Below are positions 1 to 8,639 of a stretch of DNA of 64,000 bases, one piece after another. The number at the start of each line of letters is the position of its first letter. The stretch's first letter is position 1. The position numbers and the translations under genes are program-made. The notes under the pieces were generated by a model that was not told the origin of the DNA, searched no databases, and saw nothing but the letters and a program-made list of their open reading frames with translations. Source of the stretch: CAVQCJ01 sp963711005 (lineage in GTDB: Bacteria > Actinomycetota > Actinomycetes > Prado026); NCBI GenBank assembly GCA_963711005.1, contig CAVQCJ010000002.1, positions 930,001 through 994,000 on the forward strand, written 5' to 3'.

Positions 1-70
1 GTTCGGCGATAAGCGCCGCGCTGGCCAGGTTGAGGAGGGAGAGCAGCACGCTCCCGAGCGCGAGGGTCAT
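1..70 (-). CDS. hypothetical protein, N-terminal fragment at the window edge
   Basis: Only about 23 codons are inside the window. The protein starts MTLALGSVLLSLLNLASAAL, a hydrophobic stretch that could be a signal anchor or first membrane helix. The ATG at 70 is preceded by a good ribosome binding site (GAGGAGG), so I prefer it to an in-frame ATG 13 codons upstream at 109. The rest runs off the left edge and no function can be named. Confidence 0.45.
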   Translation of the reverse strand, partial: MTLALGSVLLSLLNLASAALIAE

Positions 71-237
71 CGCAGCCTCCTCTGCCGAGATCGACTCATC
101 CACAGACATCGAGTAGTTAGAACTCAAGTTATATGAGACGCGGGCTTACGTCTACCACTTAGCTCGGTACTGGTGTCCTGGCCTAGAGCGGATGGCCGCG
201 ACGGAGACGACCGACCGAGGGCAGTCTCGAAGAATGC

Positions 238-266
238 TTGACTTCTAACTTCTTTAGGTCTAGTAA
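238..266 (+). promoter_or_regulatory. possible sigma70-type promoter
   Basis: TTGACT at 238-243 is followed after 17 bases by TAGTAA at 261-266. It lies about 40 bases upstream of the ATG at 309, which has a GGAGG site. The -35 is good and the -10 weak, so this is a plausible call only. Confidence 0.35.
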
Positions 267-308
267 TGTGCACGAACGGGGACCAACCAGGGGAACGAAG
301 GAGGTCAC

Positions 309-584
309 ATGACCACGCTGGCAGTGCGACACACGGTGAACGACTTCAACACGTGGAAGGCCGGGTTCGAAGGCCACGACGCGGGGCGCCGCAGTCACGG
401 GGCCACCGGCTACCGGGTGCTCCAGGACGGCAACAGCGTGCTGGCCCTGATCGAGTTCCCCGACACGGCGTCCGCGCAGGCCTTCCAGACCGACCCGAGC
501 CTTCGGGACGCCATGGACAAGGCCGGCGTCGTCGGGACACCCGACGTCAGCATCTGGTCCGAGGCATACCAGGAGCAGTACTGA
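309..584 (+). CDS. small ABM-type (antibiotic biosynthesis monooxygenase-like) protein
   Basis: The 91-residue product has the size and pattern of dimeric alpha/beta-barrel (ABM superfamily) proteins: an N-terminal beta strand, the segment NDFNTWKAGFEGHDAGRR, a central strand with VLALIEF, and a C-terminal helix starting DPSLRDAMDKAG. Such proteins act as small cytoplasmic oxygenases, isomerases or cyclases on aromatic or reactive substrates; the substrate here is unknown. The ATG has a strong GGAGG site seven bases upstream. A MarR regulator follows after a strong hairpin and may respond to the same compound, which is inference. Confidence 0.7.
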   Translation: MTTLAVRHTVNDFNTWKAGFEGHDAGRRSHGATGYRVLQDGNSVLALIEFPDTASAQAFQTDPSLRDAMDKAGVVGTPDVSIWSEAYQEQY

Positions 585-600
585 GCACCCGGCGAGCGTC

Positions 601-639
601 CGCGCCGAAGGGCTCCCAGGCCGGGAGTCCTTCGGCGCG
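601..639 (+). terminator. strong hairpin between ABM gene and MarR gene
   Basis: A perfect 11-bp stem (CGCGCCGAAGG with CCTTCGGCGCG) continues through a G-T pair into a second 5-bp stem (CTCCC/GGGAG) closing a five-base loop. No T tract follows, so it may be an actinobacterial-type terminator, an mRNA-stability hairpin or a processing site. Confidence 0.55.
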
Positions 640-703
640 TGTCGCCGCCAGCGGGTTCGAACGGGAGTTCCCCGGCGGCAGTGAGTCGGCCAACGCCAGC
701 ATC

Positions 704-1162
704 GTGGCCATGGTCCAGACCGGCGAGAGGTTCCTCGCCTCCGTCGACAAGGCCCTGCGGCACCACCACCTGTCCAGGGCCGGCCGCGAGGCGCTGGCCG
801 TCCTGGAGGGCGCCGGTCAGCCACTGTCCCCGACGACCATCGCGGAGCGGCTCATCGTCACCACCGCCAGCGTCACCTCGTTGCTCGACACCCTAGAAAG
901 GCGTGGGCTGGTCGAACGCCGACCGGACCCAGGAGACCGGCGCAGGCTGCTGGTGGCGATCACCGACGACGGGCTGGCTCTCGTCGACCAATTCCTGCCA
1001 GAAGTGGTCGCGCTGCAAACCGCAGCCATGGCAGAACTCAGCGAGCCACAACGGCGACAGCTGCTCAAACTGCTCACAACAGTCCGGGCCGGCCTCACCA
1101 ACCTCGACACCGACGCAGTCGTCCGCTCCGCGCCCCGACGGGGCAAGAGACCACGTAGCTGA
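704..1162 (+). CDS. MarR family transcriptional regulator
   Basis: A winged-helix MarR protein: the recognition helix region reads LIVTTASVTSLLDTLERRGL and the wing RRPDPGDRRRLLVAITDDG. A C-terminal dimerisation helix follows (LLKLLTTVRAGLTNL). The start is uncertain. Family-like sequence (FEREFPGG) begins upstream near 653 in the same frame, but no good start codon lies after the hairpin at 601-639 before GTG 704 and ATG 710. I use 704; the gene may really start earlier or be N-terminally truncated. It probably controls the neighbouring ABM gene or itself in response to a phenolic-type ligand (inferred from the family). Confidence 0.75.
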   Translation: MAMVQTGERFLASVDKALRHHHLSRAGREALAVLEGAGQPLSPTTIAERLIVTTASVTSLLDTLERRGLVERRPDPGDRRRLLVAITDDGLALVDQFLPEVVALQTAAMAELSEPQRRQLLKLLTTVRAGLTNLDTDAVVRSAPRRGKRPRS

Positions 1163-1328
1163 AGGGCTTGCGGACCGCGCCGGACGACTCAGATGCGCTA
1201 GCCCGGCAGAGCCGGAGGCCGCGTTGGTCCGGACGGGTACACCAGTGAGGATCGGCCCATGGGCTTGACCCGTGAGCCGCCCATCGGCAGCGTCACGCAG
1301 TAGGACCGACCATCGTCCGTTGCCGGAG

Positions 1329-1751
1329 TCAGATGTTCATCGACTGGCTGAGTTCGATGAGGTGCCCATCGGGATCGCGCAGGAAACAGCGTGTCTCGGC
1401 TCCCCAGTCGTGCGGCGGGGTCAGAAACGCGGCACCCCGTGCGAGCAGCGTCTCGTAGGTCGCCCGGCAGTCGGCCACCCGCAGTGTGATCGCGTGACTG
1501 ACCTGATTCGGGTCCGGAGGCGGACCGAAGAGGACCCCGGGCTTGTCGGCGGTCGGCCCTCCTCCGGTCACAAGCAGGACCCACGTGCCGGCGAAGCGCA
1601 GCACCACGCTCGTCCCGCCATACTCTCGATACAACTCGGCGCCCAGAACGTCCACCCAGAAATCGCGAGAGTGTGCCGGGTCAGTGACCACGAGGATCTG
1701 CGTTACGGCGACGTCGTCGCCGAAGGGGCTCACGAGCGGCTGCTGTTCCAT
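1329..1751 (-). CDS. VOC (glyoxalase/bleomycin-resistance) family protein
   Basis: The 140-residue product shows the two beta-alpha-beta-beta-beta modules of the vicinal oxygen chelate fold: ILVVTDPAHSRDFWVDVLGA near the start and a C-terminal CFLRDPDGHLIELSQS, the typical last strand with its metal-ligand glutamate. ATG 1751 has a GGAGGAGCGG ribosome site. Family members are metal-dependent dioxygenases, isomerases or drug-binding proteins; this single-domain protein cannot be assigned a substrate. It stands alone on the minus strand. Confidence 0.8.
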   Translation of the reverse strand: MEQQPLVSPFGDDVAVTQILVVTDPAHSRDFWVDVLGAELYREYGGTSVVLRFAGTWVLLVTGGGPTADKPGVLFGPPPDPNQVSHAITLRVADCRATYETLLARGAAFLTPPHDWGAETRCFLRDPDGHLIELSQSMNI

Positions 1752-2281
1752 CCGCTCCTCCTCACTACGTGCCCGTCCTGCGATCGTAACAATGGCGACA
1801 GTCGAGCGGTGCCGTCCAAGAGGCCCACGCCTGGCCAGTGCCCCGCTTCGACCACGATGGGCGACTCTGTCGCGGCTTACCCGTCGCCACGGCAAGTTCC
1901 TGACGCGGAGCTGGCCTCGTGGCATGCTCGGTACCGAGTGCGTTTCGTCCCCGTCCCAAGCCTGGTGAGCCGCTCACGGGATCGCACAACCGACAGCCGC
2001 TCACCGGTACCCGCCGGCGAATAACGCGCGTAAGATCGGCGCCGTCGTCGAGGGGTCGGCTGACGGCCGGAACTGTCGATGATCACGGCGCGTGTCCTTG
2101 TGCGCCGGCCACGGCCTCGATATCCGCGCCACCGGGGAAGACGCGGACTCATAGAACGGCTGCACCACTCCGATGACCGCCGCAGGCTCCTCGTGACTAT
2201 CACGCTGGCCGCCCGAACGGCCCCAGAGGCGCTCTTGCTCTCGAGCGATACCGGCGGGCGCGATGTGATCTCGGGTGCGCC
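1752..2281. other. gene-poor stretch with a MarR remnant
   Basis: About 530 bases without an intact gene. The only recognisable content is a MarR wing-like segment near 2140-2215 (see the pseudogene entry). The promoters of the minus-strand VOC gene and the plus-strand STAND gene should lie here, but I see no clear boxes. Confidence 0.4.
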
Positions 2282-2285
2282 GTGA
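2079..2285 (+). pseudogene. MarR-type regulator remnant
   Basis: A short reading frame contains GRRGLIERLHHSDDRRRLLV followed by TIT, which matches the wing motif of MarR regulators (compare RRPDPGDRRRLLV in the gene at 704). There is no recognisable sequence on either side, so this is a fragment of a regulator. It overlaps the first bases of the next gene by four bases, by chance. Confidence 0.4.
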
Positions 2286-4972
2286 CCTCGTTGATCCGAA
2301 CACCCGATCAGCGGCTGCGCGTCTTTGTGAGTTCGACATTGCAGGAGCTCGCGGAGGAGCGCATGGCCACCAAGGAGGCAATCCAGCGGATCCGCCTTAC
2401 GCCGGTAATGTTCGAGATGGGTGCTCGCCCACATCCGCCGCGCGACCTGTATCGCGCGTACCTCGCGCAGAGCGACGTCTTCATCGGCATCTACTGGCAG
2501 CGCTACGGGTGGATCGCGCCGAACGAAACTGTCTCGGGTCTCGAGGACGAGTACCTGCTCGCCCAGCAGATTCCTAAGCTCATCTACATCAAGCGCGCGG
2601 ACACCCGTGAAGGCCGGCTGAAGGATCTGATTCGCCGCATCCAGGACGAGGACAAGGTCAGTTACCGCCCCTTCTCCGACGCTGCCGAGCTCCAGGAGCT
2701 GATCGAAAACGACCTCGCGCTGATGCTGACCGAGCGCTTCACCGCCACGCGTGCAGGCCTGACGACCGATTCAACCCCGGACCCCACGTCCGACGCTCCG
2801 GCCCGTAGCCTCGCGCCGGTAGAGCGCGGGGAGCTCATCGGCCGGGAATCCCTAGTGGAGATCGTCAGTGAGCTGCTGCAACGCCCGGAGACTGGCCTGG
2901 TCACACTCACGGGGCCCGGGGGTACCGGCAAGACGCGCCTGGCGATCCACCTGGCGAACATCTTTGGCGCCTGGTTCGGTGACGGCACCTTCTATGTGCC
3001 CCTTGCCGGCGTGCGCAACGCGCGCGACGTGGTGTCCGCCATCGTCTCCACCCTAGAGATCTCCCTGCCACCTACGGGCGCCGATCTGGAGAAGCTGCTG
3101 CTCGGCTTCCTGCGGGTCCGACGTGCGCTCCTCGTCCTCGACAACTTCGAGCAAGTGCTCGAAGCCAGCGCCGATGTGACGAAACTGCTTGGGGCCTGTT
3201 CGCACCTGAAGATCCTCGCCACGAGCCGCGAACCGCTGCACATCCGCGACGAGCGGGAGGTCCCCGTTCCGCCGCTGCCGCACGACTTCCACACCGGCCT
3301 GACCAATACGCCGGCCATGAGACTCTTCGAGGAACGCGCGCGCGAGGTGCGTCCAGACTTCGCCATAGACGATGACAACCGGGCGGCGGTGGCTGAGCTG
3401 TGCCAGCTCCTCGACGCGCTGCCACTTGCCATCGAGCTGGCCGCCGCACGGGTGCGCATGCTGTCGCCCCAGGCCATGGTCCCACGCCTTCACCAGTCCC
3501 TGTCGCTGCTCACCGCCGGCAAGCGGGATCTGCCGGAGCGACACCAAACCCTGCGTGCCACTCTCGACTGGAGCCTGGACCTACTGCGTCCCGAGGAACG
3601 CGTCTTCTTCCGCCGCCTCGGCATCTTCGCCGGCAGCTTCTCCGAGGACGCCGCCGCGGCGGTAGTTGCCGATACTGGTCTCGACGTGCTCGATGGCTTG
3701 ACATCGCTGGTGGAGAAGAACTTGCTCGTCCGCTCCGAAACGCGCGGAGAGGCCCGCTTTCACATGCTCGAGACGGTGCGCGAGTTCGCCCGTGAGCGCG
3801 TTGCCGCCGCCGGTGAGGAGCGGGAGGCGCGACTCCGGCAGGGCGAATGGGTAGTGCGATTCCTCGCCGGCGAGCAGAAGAACTTACTGAACGCCCAGAC
3901 ACGGCAGGCCGCCCACGAGCGCATCACGACGGAGGAGCCGGGGGTTCGACTGGCGCTTAGCTTCGCCGCGAGCACGGATGGAGAGCATGAGCTCGCGTGG
4001 CAGCTGTTCATCAGATTTGGCCTGGTGCTGATGATCAGCTACGCCAGGACGGCAGATGTGCTTGCGACCTACGAGCGTCTGAAGGCGCTGCCTCGGTCCG
4101 ACGATCCGCTCCGCGCGGCGCTGGCCTTGGGAGTCTGGTCCTGGGCCCGCGCGACAGTGCTCGACCCTGCGGCGGCACCGGATCTCGAGATCGCTTGCGC
4201 CGTACTGGAGGACGCTGGCGAGCGAGACTTCCTCATGAGCTTCCAGACGGCGTGGGGGACGCTTCTAGCGCCCGTCTCTTTGCCGCGGGCCCTCGTGATC
4301 CTCGATCGGGCGCTGCTGCTCGCGCGCGCAGCGGGCCAGACCGTCGTCGAGAACTGGGCGCTGATGACGATCTGCTACGGACACCTGCACAGCGGGGCCA
4401 TCGATGCTGCGCAGCGCTGCGCGGACGACTTCGCGGACATCGGGCGGCGCCGAAACGATGAAGAGGCCGTGGCCTACGCGCTCACGGTCAGTGCCCGCAT
4501 CAAGCTCGTGCGCGGAGATCTCGCAGGGGCGCGGAGCCTGTTCGCCGAGGCCGCCGCGCTGGCGCGTGCTCGCTCGGCGGCCTGGGGGCGCGCGTTCGCG
4601 CTCTGCGGTCTTGCAAGCGTGACTCTCGCCGCCGGCGACGAAGTGGACGCCCGCGCGATCTTGGAGGAGGCCCTCCGCTTCTGTGGCGGGGTGGAATACG
4701 TGCGCATCGACAGTCTGTGCGGCGCCCTGGCCCTGATTCTCATCAAGACTGGCGAACCAGAAAGGGCGCTTCAGGTCTTCGGCGCCGTCACGGCCGGGAC
4801 CGAAGCCGACGCCGGCTTTGCCGCGACAATGACAGACCCAAGCGGCGCCTTGCGCGCGGCGACACGTGAGGCCCGGACGCGGCTCGGCGACCCTCTCCCC
4901 CTTGACCCCGCCGTCGTGGATCTCAACGCGGTTCTGCAGGCCGCCCTCGGCAACGGCCAGCACACGTTCTGA
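2282..4972 (+). CDS. DUF4062 domain / NB-ARC-type STAND ATPase with TPR-like C-terminus
   Basis: An 896-residue multidomain protein. Residues about 8-165 are a DUF4062 domain (RLRVFVSSTLQELAEERMA, then SDVFIGIYWQRYGW). From about 185 comes a STAND NTPase core: Walker A GPGGTGKTRLA, Walker B RRALLVLDNFEQV, the ATSREPL motif and the PLPHDF winged-helix entry. The rest, from about 510, is helical with TPR-like repeats rich in alanine and leucine. STAND proteins are signal-triggered switches, and several are antiviral sensors; DUF4062 may be the effector or protein-protein module. No companion gene is adjacent. GTG 2282 is the start; no clear ribosome site is visible. Confidence 0.8.
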   Translation: MTSLIRTPDQRLRVFVSSTLQELAEERMATKEAIQRIRLTPVMFEMGARPHPPRDLYRAYLAQSDVFIGIYWQRYGWIAPNETVSGLEDEYLLAQQIPKLIYIKRADTREGRLKDLIRRIQDEDKVSYRPFSDAAELQELIENDLALMLTERFTATRAGLTTDSTPDPTSDAPARSLAPVERGELIGRESLVEIVSELLQRPETGLVTLTGPGGTGKTRLAIHLANIFGAWFGDGTFYVPLAGVRNARDVVSAIVSTLEISLPPTGADLEKLLLGFLRVRRALLVLDNFEQVLEASADVTKLLGACSHLKILATSREPLHIRDEREVPVPPLPHDFHTGLTNTPAMRLFEERAREVRPDFAIDDDNRAAVAELCQLLDALPLAIELAAARVRMLSPQAMVPRLHQSLSLLTAGKRDLPERHQTLRATLDWSLDLLRPEERVFFRRLGIFAGSFSEDAAAAVVADTGLDVLDGLTSLVEKNLLVRSETRGEARFHMLETVREFARERVAAAGEEREARLRQGEWVVRFLAGEQKNLLNAQTRQAAHERITTEEPGVRLALSFAASTDGEHELAWQLFIRFGLVLMISYARTADVLATYERLKALPRSDDPLRAALALGVWSWARATVLDPAAAPDLEIACAVLEDAGERDFLMSFQTAWGTLLAPVSLPRALVILDRALLLARAAGQTVVENWALMTICYGHLHSGAIDAAQRCADDFADIGRRRNDEEAVAYALTVSARIKLVRGDLAGARSLFAEAAALARARSAAWGRAFALCGLASVTLAAGDEVDARAILEEALRFCGGVEYVRIDSLCGALALILIKTGEPERALQVFGAVTAGTEADAGFAATMTDPSGALRAATREARTRLGDPLPLDPAVVDLNAVLQAALGNGQHTF

Positions 4973-5036
4973 GTCGACCGATGGCCACGACCCGTGTCCA
5001 GTCCGATGCTGACCTCCGCGCCGATGGCCTGCCCGG

Positions 5037-5678
5037 TCAGGTTGCGGGCATGTCGGGGATTCGTCGCTCCAGCTCGGCGAAGTCGGGGCCGATAGCCTGG
5101 CGGATCAATCCCACGGCCCCAGCGAATGCCTCAGGCGGCATCACCTGCTGCCAGATCCGCGTCATGTTCTCCCGATCGTCGTCACCGATCAACGGGTACA
5201 TCCACGCCACGACCTCGGGGAACCGGTCCTGCGGGACGGAGTTCGCCATCAGCCCGACGGCCTTACCCTGGTCGGGCATCGAAACGCGCTCTTGGATGAG
5301 GCGGTATACCTGCCTGTCCTCCTTGGACAAGTGCAGGTCCAAGTGGAACTTGAACGCGGCTGTCGCCCGGGCGGTCTCCAACGGGTCGTGGACTGATACA
5401 GATCTGTTCAGCTCGGCAAACGCGGCATCCAGCCCGATGTGGTCCTGGGCGAAGGCCCACGCAACCAACGGGGCAACCTCCTCGAGGGCAGGGAAGATCG
5501 CCTCTTCCTCACCGTGCGCGTGCCACTCCAGGACTTCGTTGAAGAATCGGAATCGCTCGACCGTGGCCTCCAGCCCAGACTTGCCCTGGGCAGCCCCGAG
5601 CGCAGCGAAATCGATCGTCGCCATGTCGGCGCGGAACGCGTTATGGATTGCAGTGACGGCATCGACCGGTACTGCCAT
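5037..5678 (-). CDS. hemerythrin (HHE) domain-containing protein
   Basis: The 213-residue helical protein carries spaced histidine/glutamate pairs typical of HHE cation-binding domains: AIHNAFR near residue 12, WHAHGEEEAIFPAL near 60, and FHLDLHLSKEDRQVY near 120. The motif would bind a di-iron centre used for oxygen, NO or iron sensing and storage. A second helical half follows (DRFPEVVAWMYPLIGDDDR). ATG 5678 has GGGAG upstream. It is convergent with the DUF4062 gene and stands alone. Confidence 0.82.
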   Translation of the reverse strand: MAVPVDAVTAIHNAFRADMATIDFAALGAAQGKSGLEATVERFRFFNEVLEWHAHGEEEAIFPALEEVAPLVAWAFAQDHIGLDAAFAELNRSVSVHDPLETARATAAFKFHLDLHLSKEDRQVYRLIQERVSMPDQGKAVGLMANSVPQDRFPEVVAWMYPLIGDDDRENMTRIWQQVMPPEAFAGAVGLIRQAIGPDFAELERRIPDMPAT

Positions 5679-5962
5679 GTCGCTCTCCCGAGATAGGACT
5701 CGCTGTGCGAGCCTCATCAGCCCCGCACAGCGCCAGTCAAGCACCTACGGGCAGTCAGCGAGGAGACTAGACCCCGCCTCCATAACAAGATCCGCTCCGA
5801 CTGCTGGTCTTGCGCTTCCCGACCACGAGCGAGGGCCACATGAGGCTGCCTGAGACGGCTAGACCCGTCTTGCCGGCAGCCTCTCCAGGCAGCCACCCCG
5901 CCCCGCGCAGAACGGCAGGAGGTTCGGTTCAGGCGAGCGGGTTCCGGAGCCGCCGCCCGGTA

Positions 5963-6180
5963 TCAGAGCGCATGGCTTGGGCACCGGTCGGTCACCTCGA
6001 CCAGGTCGTCTACCGTCGCCGCCCGTGAAGTGATCCACCGGGGACGAGCTCGGTACAACACCCCGGGAGGCTACGGACGCATTCTGTTGAGTGATGGCAC
6101 CGCGACGGCTCCCAGGTGACGACGATGCCGTCGCCCTCGTACTCGCGGATCGCCCGCCCGCTGCGGTCGGGTTTGGTCAT
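5963..6180 (-). pseudogene. YjdI-like (4Fe-4S) mono-cluster protein, frameshifted and truncated
   Basis: From ATG 6180 the frame reads REYEGDGIVVTWEPSRCHHS then TECVRSLPG, the cysteine-bearing core of the YjdI/Fer4_19 family. It then shifts by one base in a run of four G (about 6065-6070) and continues as RPRWITSRAATVDDLVEVTD and RCPSHAL. A TGA at 5963-5965 ends it where the family has an arginine (next residues YRAAAPEPA). The ATG touches the stop of the FMN reductase at 6181, so the two were an operon. Either true decay or two sequence errors. Confidence 0.6.
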
Positions 6181-6762
6181 CTAGGCAGCCACGCGCTGAC
6201 TGGTGCGCACGTCCCTGAGCGCGCCGCTCCACGCCTCGAGCTGATCGAACATCGTCGTGGCGAGGTCGTGGTGCAGGAGCGCTGGACGGAAGGTCGAAAG
6301 GTTCTCGAAGTCGGTGAACAGCGAGAACGACAGCTGCTGACGCACGCCGGCGATCTGGAGCTCGGCGCTGATGCTGCGCAGGTGCTCGATGGCGCGTGCG
6401 CCGCCGACCGTGCCGTACCCGACGAACGCCGCAGACTTGTTGTTCCACTCGGTGTAGAGGTAGTCGATGGCGTTCTTCAGTACGCCGGAGGTGGAGTGGT
6501 TGTACTCCGGCGTGACGAAGACGAAGCCGTCGTACGCTTCGATCTTTCGAGCCCACGCCGCGGTGTGCTCGCCCGCGTACTGGCCCATGGACGGGGGGAG
6601 CGGCTCGTCCAGGTGCGGCAGCGGGAAGTCAAGCAGGTCCACGAGCTCGTACGTGGCTCCCGCCCGTCCCTTCGCTTGTGCCACCACCCAGTCGGCAACG
6701 GCCGTGCCGTTGCGTCCCGGGCGCGTGCTGCCGAGGATGACGGCGATCTTGAGCTCGTACAT
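6181..6762 (-). CDS. NADPH-dependent FMN reductase family protein
   Basis: A 193-residue flavodoxin-like protein with the phosphate-binding loop LGSTRPGRNGTAVADW at residues 10-25 and the second flavin motif TPEYNHSTSGVLKNAIDYL near 85-103. Such enzymes reduce FMN, quinones, azo or nitro compounds with NAD(P)H. It diverges from a MarR gene across a 110-base region with repeated operator-like motifs and is followed directly by a YjdI-like Fe-S protein remnant, so it was probably the first gene of a MarR-controlled redox operon. Confidence 0.88.
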   Translation of the reverse strand: MYELKIAVILGSTRPGRNGTAVADWVVAQAKGRAGATYELVDLLDFPLPHLDEPLPPSMGQYAGEHTAAWARKIEAYDGFVFVTPEYNHSTSGVLKNAIDYLYTEWNNKSAAFVGYGTVGGARAIEHLRSISAELQIAGVRQQLSFSLFTDFENLSTFRPALLHHDLATTMFDQLEAWSGALRDVRTSQRVAA

Positions 6763-6794
6763 CTGGGGTGGCTCCTCATCTCAGGTGGGTCGTG

Positions 6795-6847
6795 ACATGA
6801 ATGTTCACGTATTCGACGCTAGACCTGATCACATGAATGGTCAAGTG
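6795..6847. promoter_or_regulatory. repeated operator-like motif in the FMN reductase / MarR divergent promoter
   Basis: ACATGAATGTTCACGT at 6795-6810 recurs as ACATGAATGGTCAAGTG at 6831-6847, 36 bases apart and in direct orientation. The position midway between two divergent genes, one of them MarR, suggests binding sites for that regulator. The binding is inferred. Confidence 0.5.
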
Positions 6848-6873
6848 ACGCTCGGGGCGCCTATCCTCTGGCC

Positions 6874-7356
6874 ATGGCCATGGACAACAGGTCGACCGCA
6901 ACGGAGCCCCGCTGGCTCACGCCCGACGAGCTTCAGACCTGGCAAACGCTGCATCTGGCCCTGGCGACGCTCCCGACCGCTCTGGGCAGCCAGCTGCAGG
7001 GCGACTCGAACCTGAGCTTCATCGAGTACTACGTGCTTGTGTCCCTCTCCGACCAGCCCAATCATTCGATGCGGCTGAGTAGCCTGGCCGTTCTTGCCAA
7101 CTCCGAGCTCTCCCGGCTCTCCCACCTCGCGGCCCGACTGGAGAAGCGCGGCCTGGTGCGCCGCGAAACAGACGCCAGCGACGGCCGCTTCACCTGCGCC
7201 ATCCTCACCGCCAAGGGACTCAAGGAGCTGGTGAAGGCCGCCCCCGGTCACGTCGCGAACGTGCGACAACTGATCTTCGACCCCCTCAGCTCGGCCGAGC
7301 AGCATGCCCTGCGGAACGCCCTGGGAAAGATCCAGTCCCACATGGCCGGTTGCTAG
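6874..7356 (+). CDS. MarR family transcriptional regulator
   Basis: A 160-residue MarR protein: a helical N-terminus (LHLALATLPTALGSQLQ), the core YYVLVSLSDQPNHSMRLSSL, the recognition helix LANSELSRLSHLAARLEKRG and the wing RRETDASDGRFTCAILTAKG. ATG 6874 has a second ATG two codons later; both are close to the divergent operator repeats. It is expected to repress the divergent FMN reductase gene and itself. Confidence 0.88.
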   Translation: MAMDNRSTATEPRWLTPDELQTWQTLHLALATLPTALGSQLQGDSNLSFIEYYVLVSLSDQPNHSMRLSSLAVLANSELSRLSHLAARLEKRGLVRRETDASDGRFTCAILTAKGLKELVKAAPGHVANVRQLIFDPLSSAEQHALRNALGKIQSHMAGC

Positions 7357-7528
7357 GCGTCGGGACACAACCCATCCGTGGCACCTGTCTCGAAGTCTGG
7401 TGGGACAGGTCTGACCAACTCGGTCGTCGTCGCCAGCGCAACGCGGCTACGACGTGTCGTTGTGGGATGGGCCGGGCGCGCCACCACATCGGCGCATCAA
7501 ACGGAAGGATGAGGAACATGAGCGGGTT

Positions 7529-7788
7529 ATGGCCTATATCAAGCCTCCAGCCCTCACTCGGCGGCTGGCCAGTCCGATAGCCATGCGGCTGGGCATGCGC
7601 GGCGTCGCCACCTTCTGTGTGTTGGCCGGCGCACTGGCCAGTCCCACGCGGTTCCGGTGATTCCGGTCGAGGTTGGCGGTAGCCGCTACCTGGTCGCGCT
7701 GTACCGGGAGTCTGAGTGGGTCCGCCACCTGCGAGCGGCGGGCAAGGGAGAGTTACGCCGAAAGGGGCCAGAACGGATCAGCGCGTGA
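7529..7788 (+). pseudogene. nitroreductase / deazaflavin-dependent oxidoreductase family gene, frameshifted and cut by a dispersed repeat
   Basis: From ATG 7529 the frame reads MAYIKPPALTRRL then MRLGMRGVATF. It loses frame near 7620 and continues one base over as RRTGQSHAVPVIPVEVGGSR and ESEWVRHLRAAGKGELRRKG, the recognisable body of the DDN-type nitroreductase family. The last codons, and the TGA at 7786-7788, are supplied by the dispersed repeat at 7785-7804. The usual C-terminal third is missing. This gene therefore marks a junction where the repeat array begins. Confidence 0.6.
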
Positions 7789-7804
7789 ACGTCACTTCGG
7801 TGCG
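7785..7804 (+). repeat. dispersed array element, copy 1 (left border)
   Basis: GTGAACGTCACTTCGGTGCG. The left partner (GATCAGCG at 7776-7783) resembles the GATCAGCC half seen in longer copies. It cuts the nitroreductase-like gene and supplies its stop codon. Confidence 0.7.
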
Positions 7805-7880
7805 GCGAACCCATGCGTAGGCTCCGGCCGAGGGGCGGCCCACGAATGCCCTTGGCGGCCGAGACCTACGGAGGTGGCGG

Positions 7881-8639
7881 GTGGGATATGACAAGGGTCC
7901 ATCGCTGGCGGGCGCCCGCGTCGCGGACGCTGACTTCTCTGGCGCCCGGCTGCACGCCCCGAACTTCGAAGGGGCGAAGATCACTGACGCGTGGTCCTAC
8001 GGCGCCGACATCTCCGGTGACCTCGAAGGACTGCGGCTGAACGGCGTCGACGTGGCTCCGTTGGTCGCGGCCGAGCTCGAGCGGTTGTACCCCGAGCGCG
8101 CTCTGCTGCGGGCGACGGAGCCGAGCGGACTGGCCGAGGCGTGGGCCGTGATCGAGGACACCTGGCAGACGACGCTCGCTCGCGCCAGCGAAATGCCTCC
8201 GGCGTCACTGTTCGAGCGGGTCGATGACGAATGGAGCTTCGTCGAGACCCTCCGCCACCTCGTCATGGCCACGGACAACTGGCTGCGGCGCATGATCAAG
8301 GGCATGGACAGTCCCTACCACCCGTGGGGCCTGGCCGGCTCGTGGCTGACTGATCCCGCTGCCTGGGGTCTGGATCCCCTAGCCGCACCCTCGCTCGATG
8401 AGGTCCTCACGGTGCGTCGAGAGCGCTTAGACGAGGTGCGCCAGGTCATCACTGCTGTCACCCCCGAAGAGCTCGAACGCGTCTGCGTGCCCCCGGGCAC
8501 ACCGGGCTACCCAACCAGCCCACACTCAGTTCTCGAGTGCCTGCACGTGATCCTCAACGAGGAGTGGGAGCACAACGGGTACGCCGTTCGTGACCTCAAA
8601 TCGCTTGAGCTTCGACTCAGAGCGGGCGACGCCCGCTAA
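7881..8639 (+). CDS. pentapeptide-repeat / DinB-like protein
   Basis: The first 55 residues carry pentapeptide-like repeats (AGARVADADFSGARLHAPNF). The remainder is a four-helix DinB/mycothiol-transferase-like domain with histidines placed as metal ligands (FVETLRHLVMATDNWLRRM and ECLHVILNEEWEHNGYAVRD). DinB proteins are often thiol S-transferases. The GTG start at 7881 has a strong GGAGGTGGCG site. The TAA stop lies inside array element copy 2. This is the first intact gene unit of the array. Confidence 0.75.
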   Translation: MGYDKGPSLAGARVADADFSGARLHAPNFEGAKITDAWSYGADISGDLEGLRLNGVDVAPLVAAELERLYPERALLRATEPSGLAEAWAVIEDTWQTTLARASEMPPASLFERVDDEWSFVETLRHLVMATDNWLRRMIKGMDSPYHPWGLAGSWLTDPAAWGLDPLAAPSLDEVLTVRRERLDEVRQVITAVTPEELERVCVPPGTPGYPTSPHSVLECLHVILNEEWEHNGYAVRDLKSLELRLRAGDAR

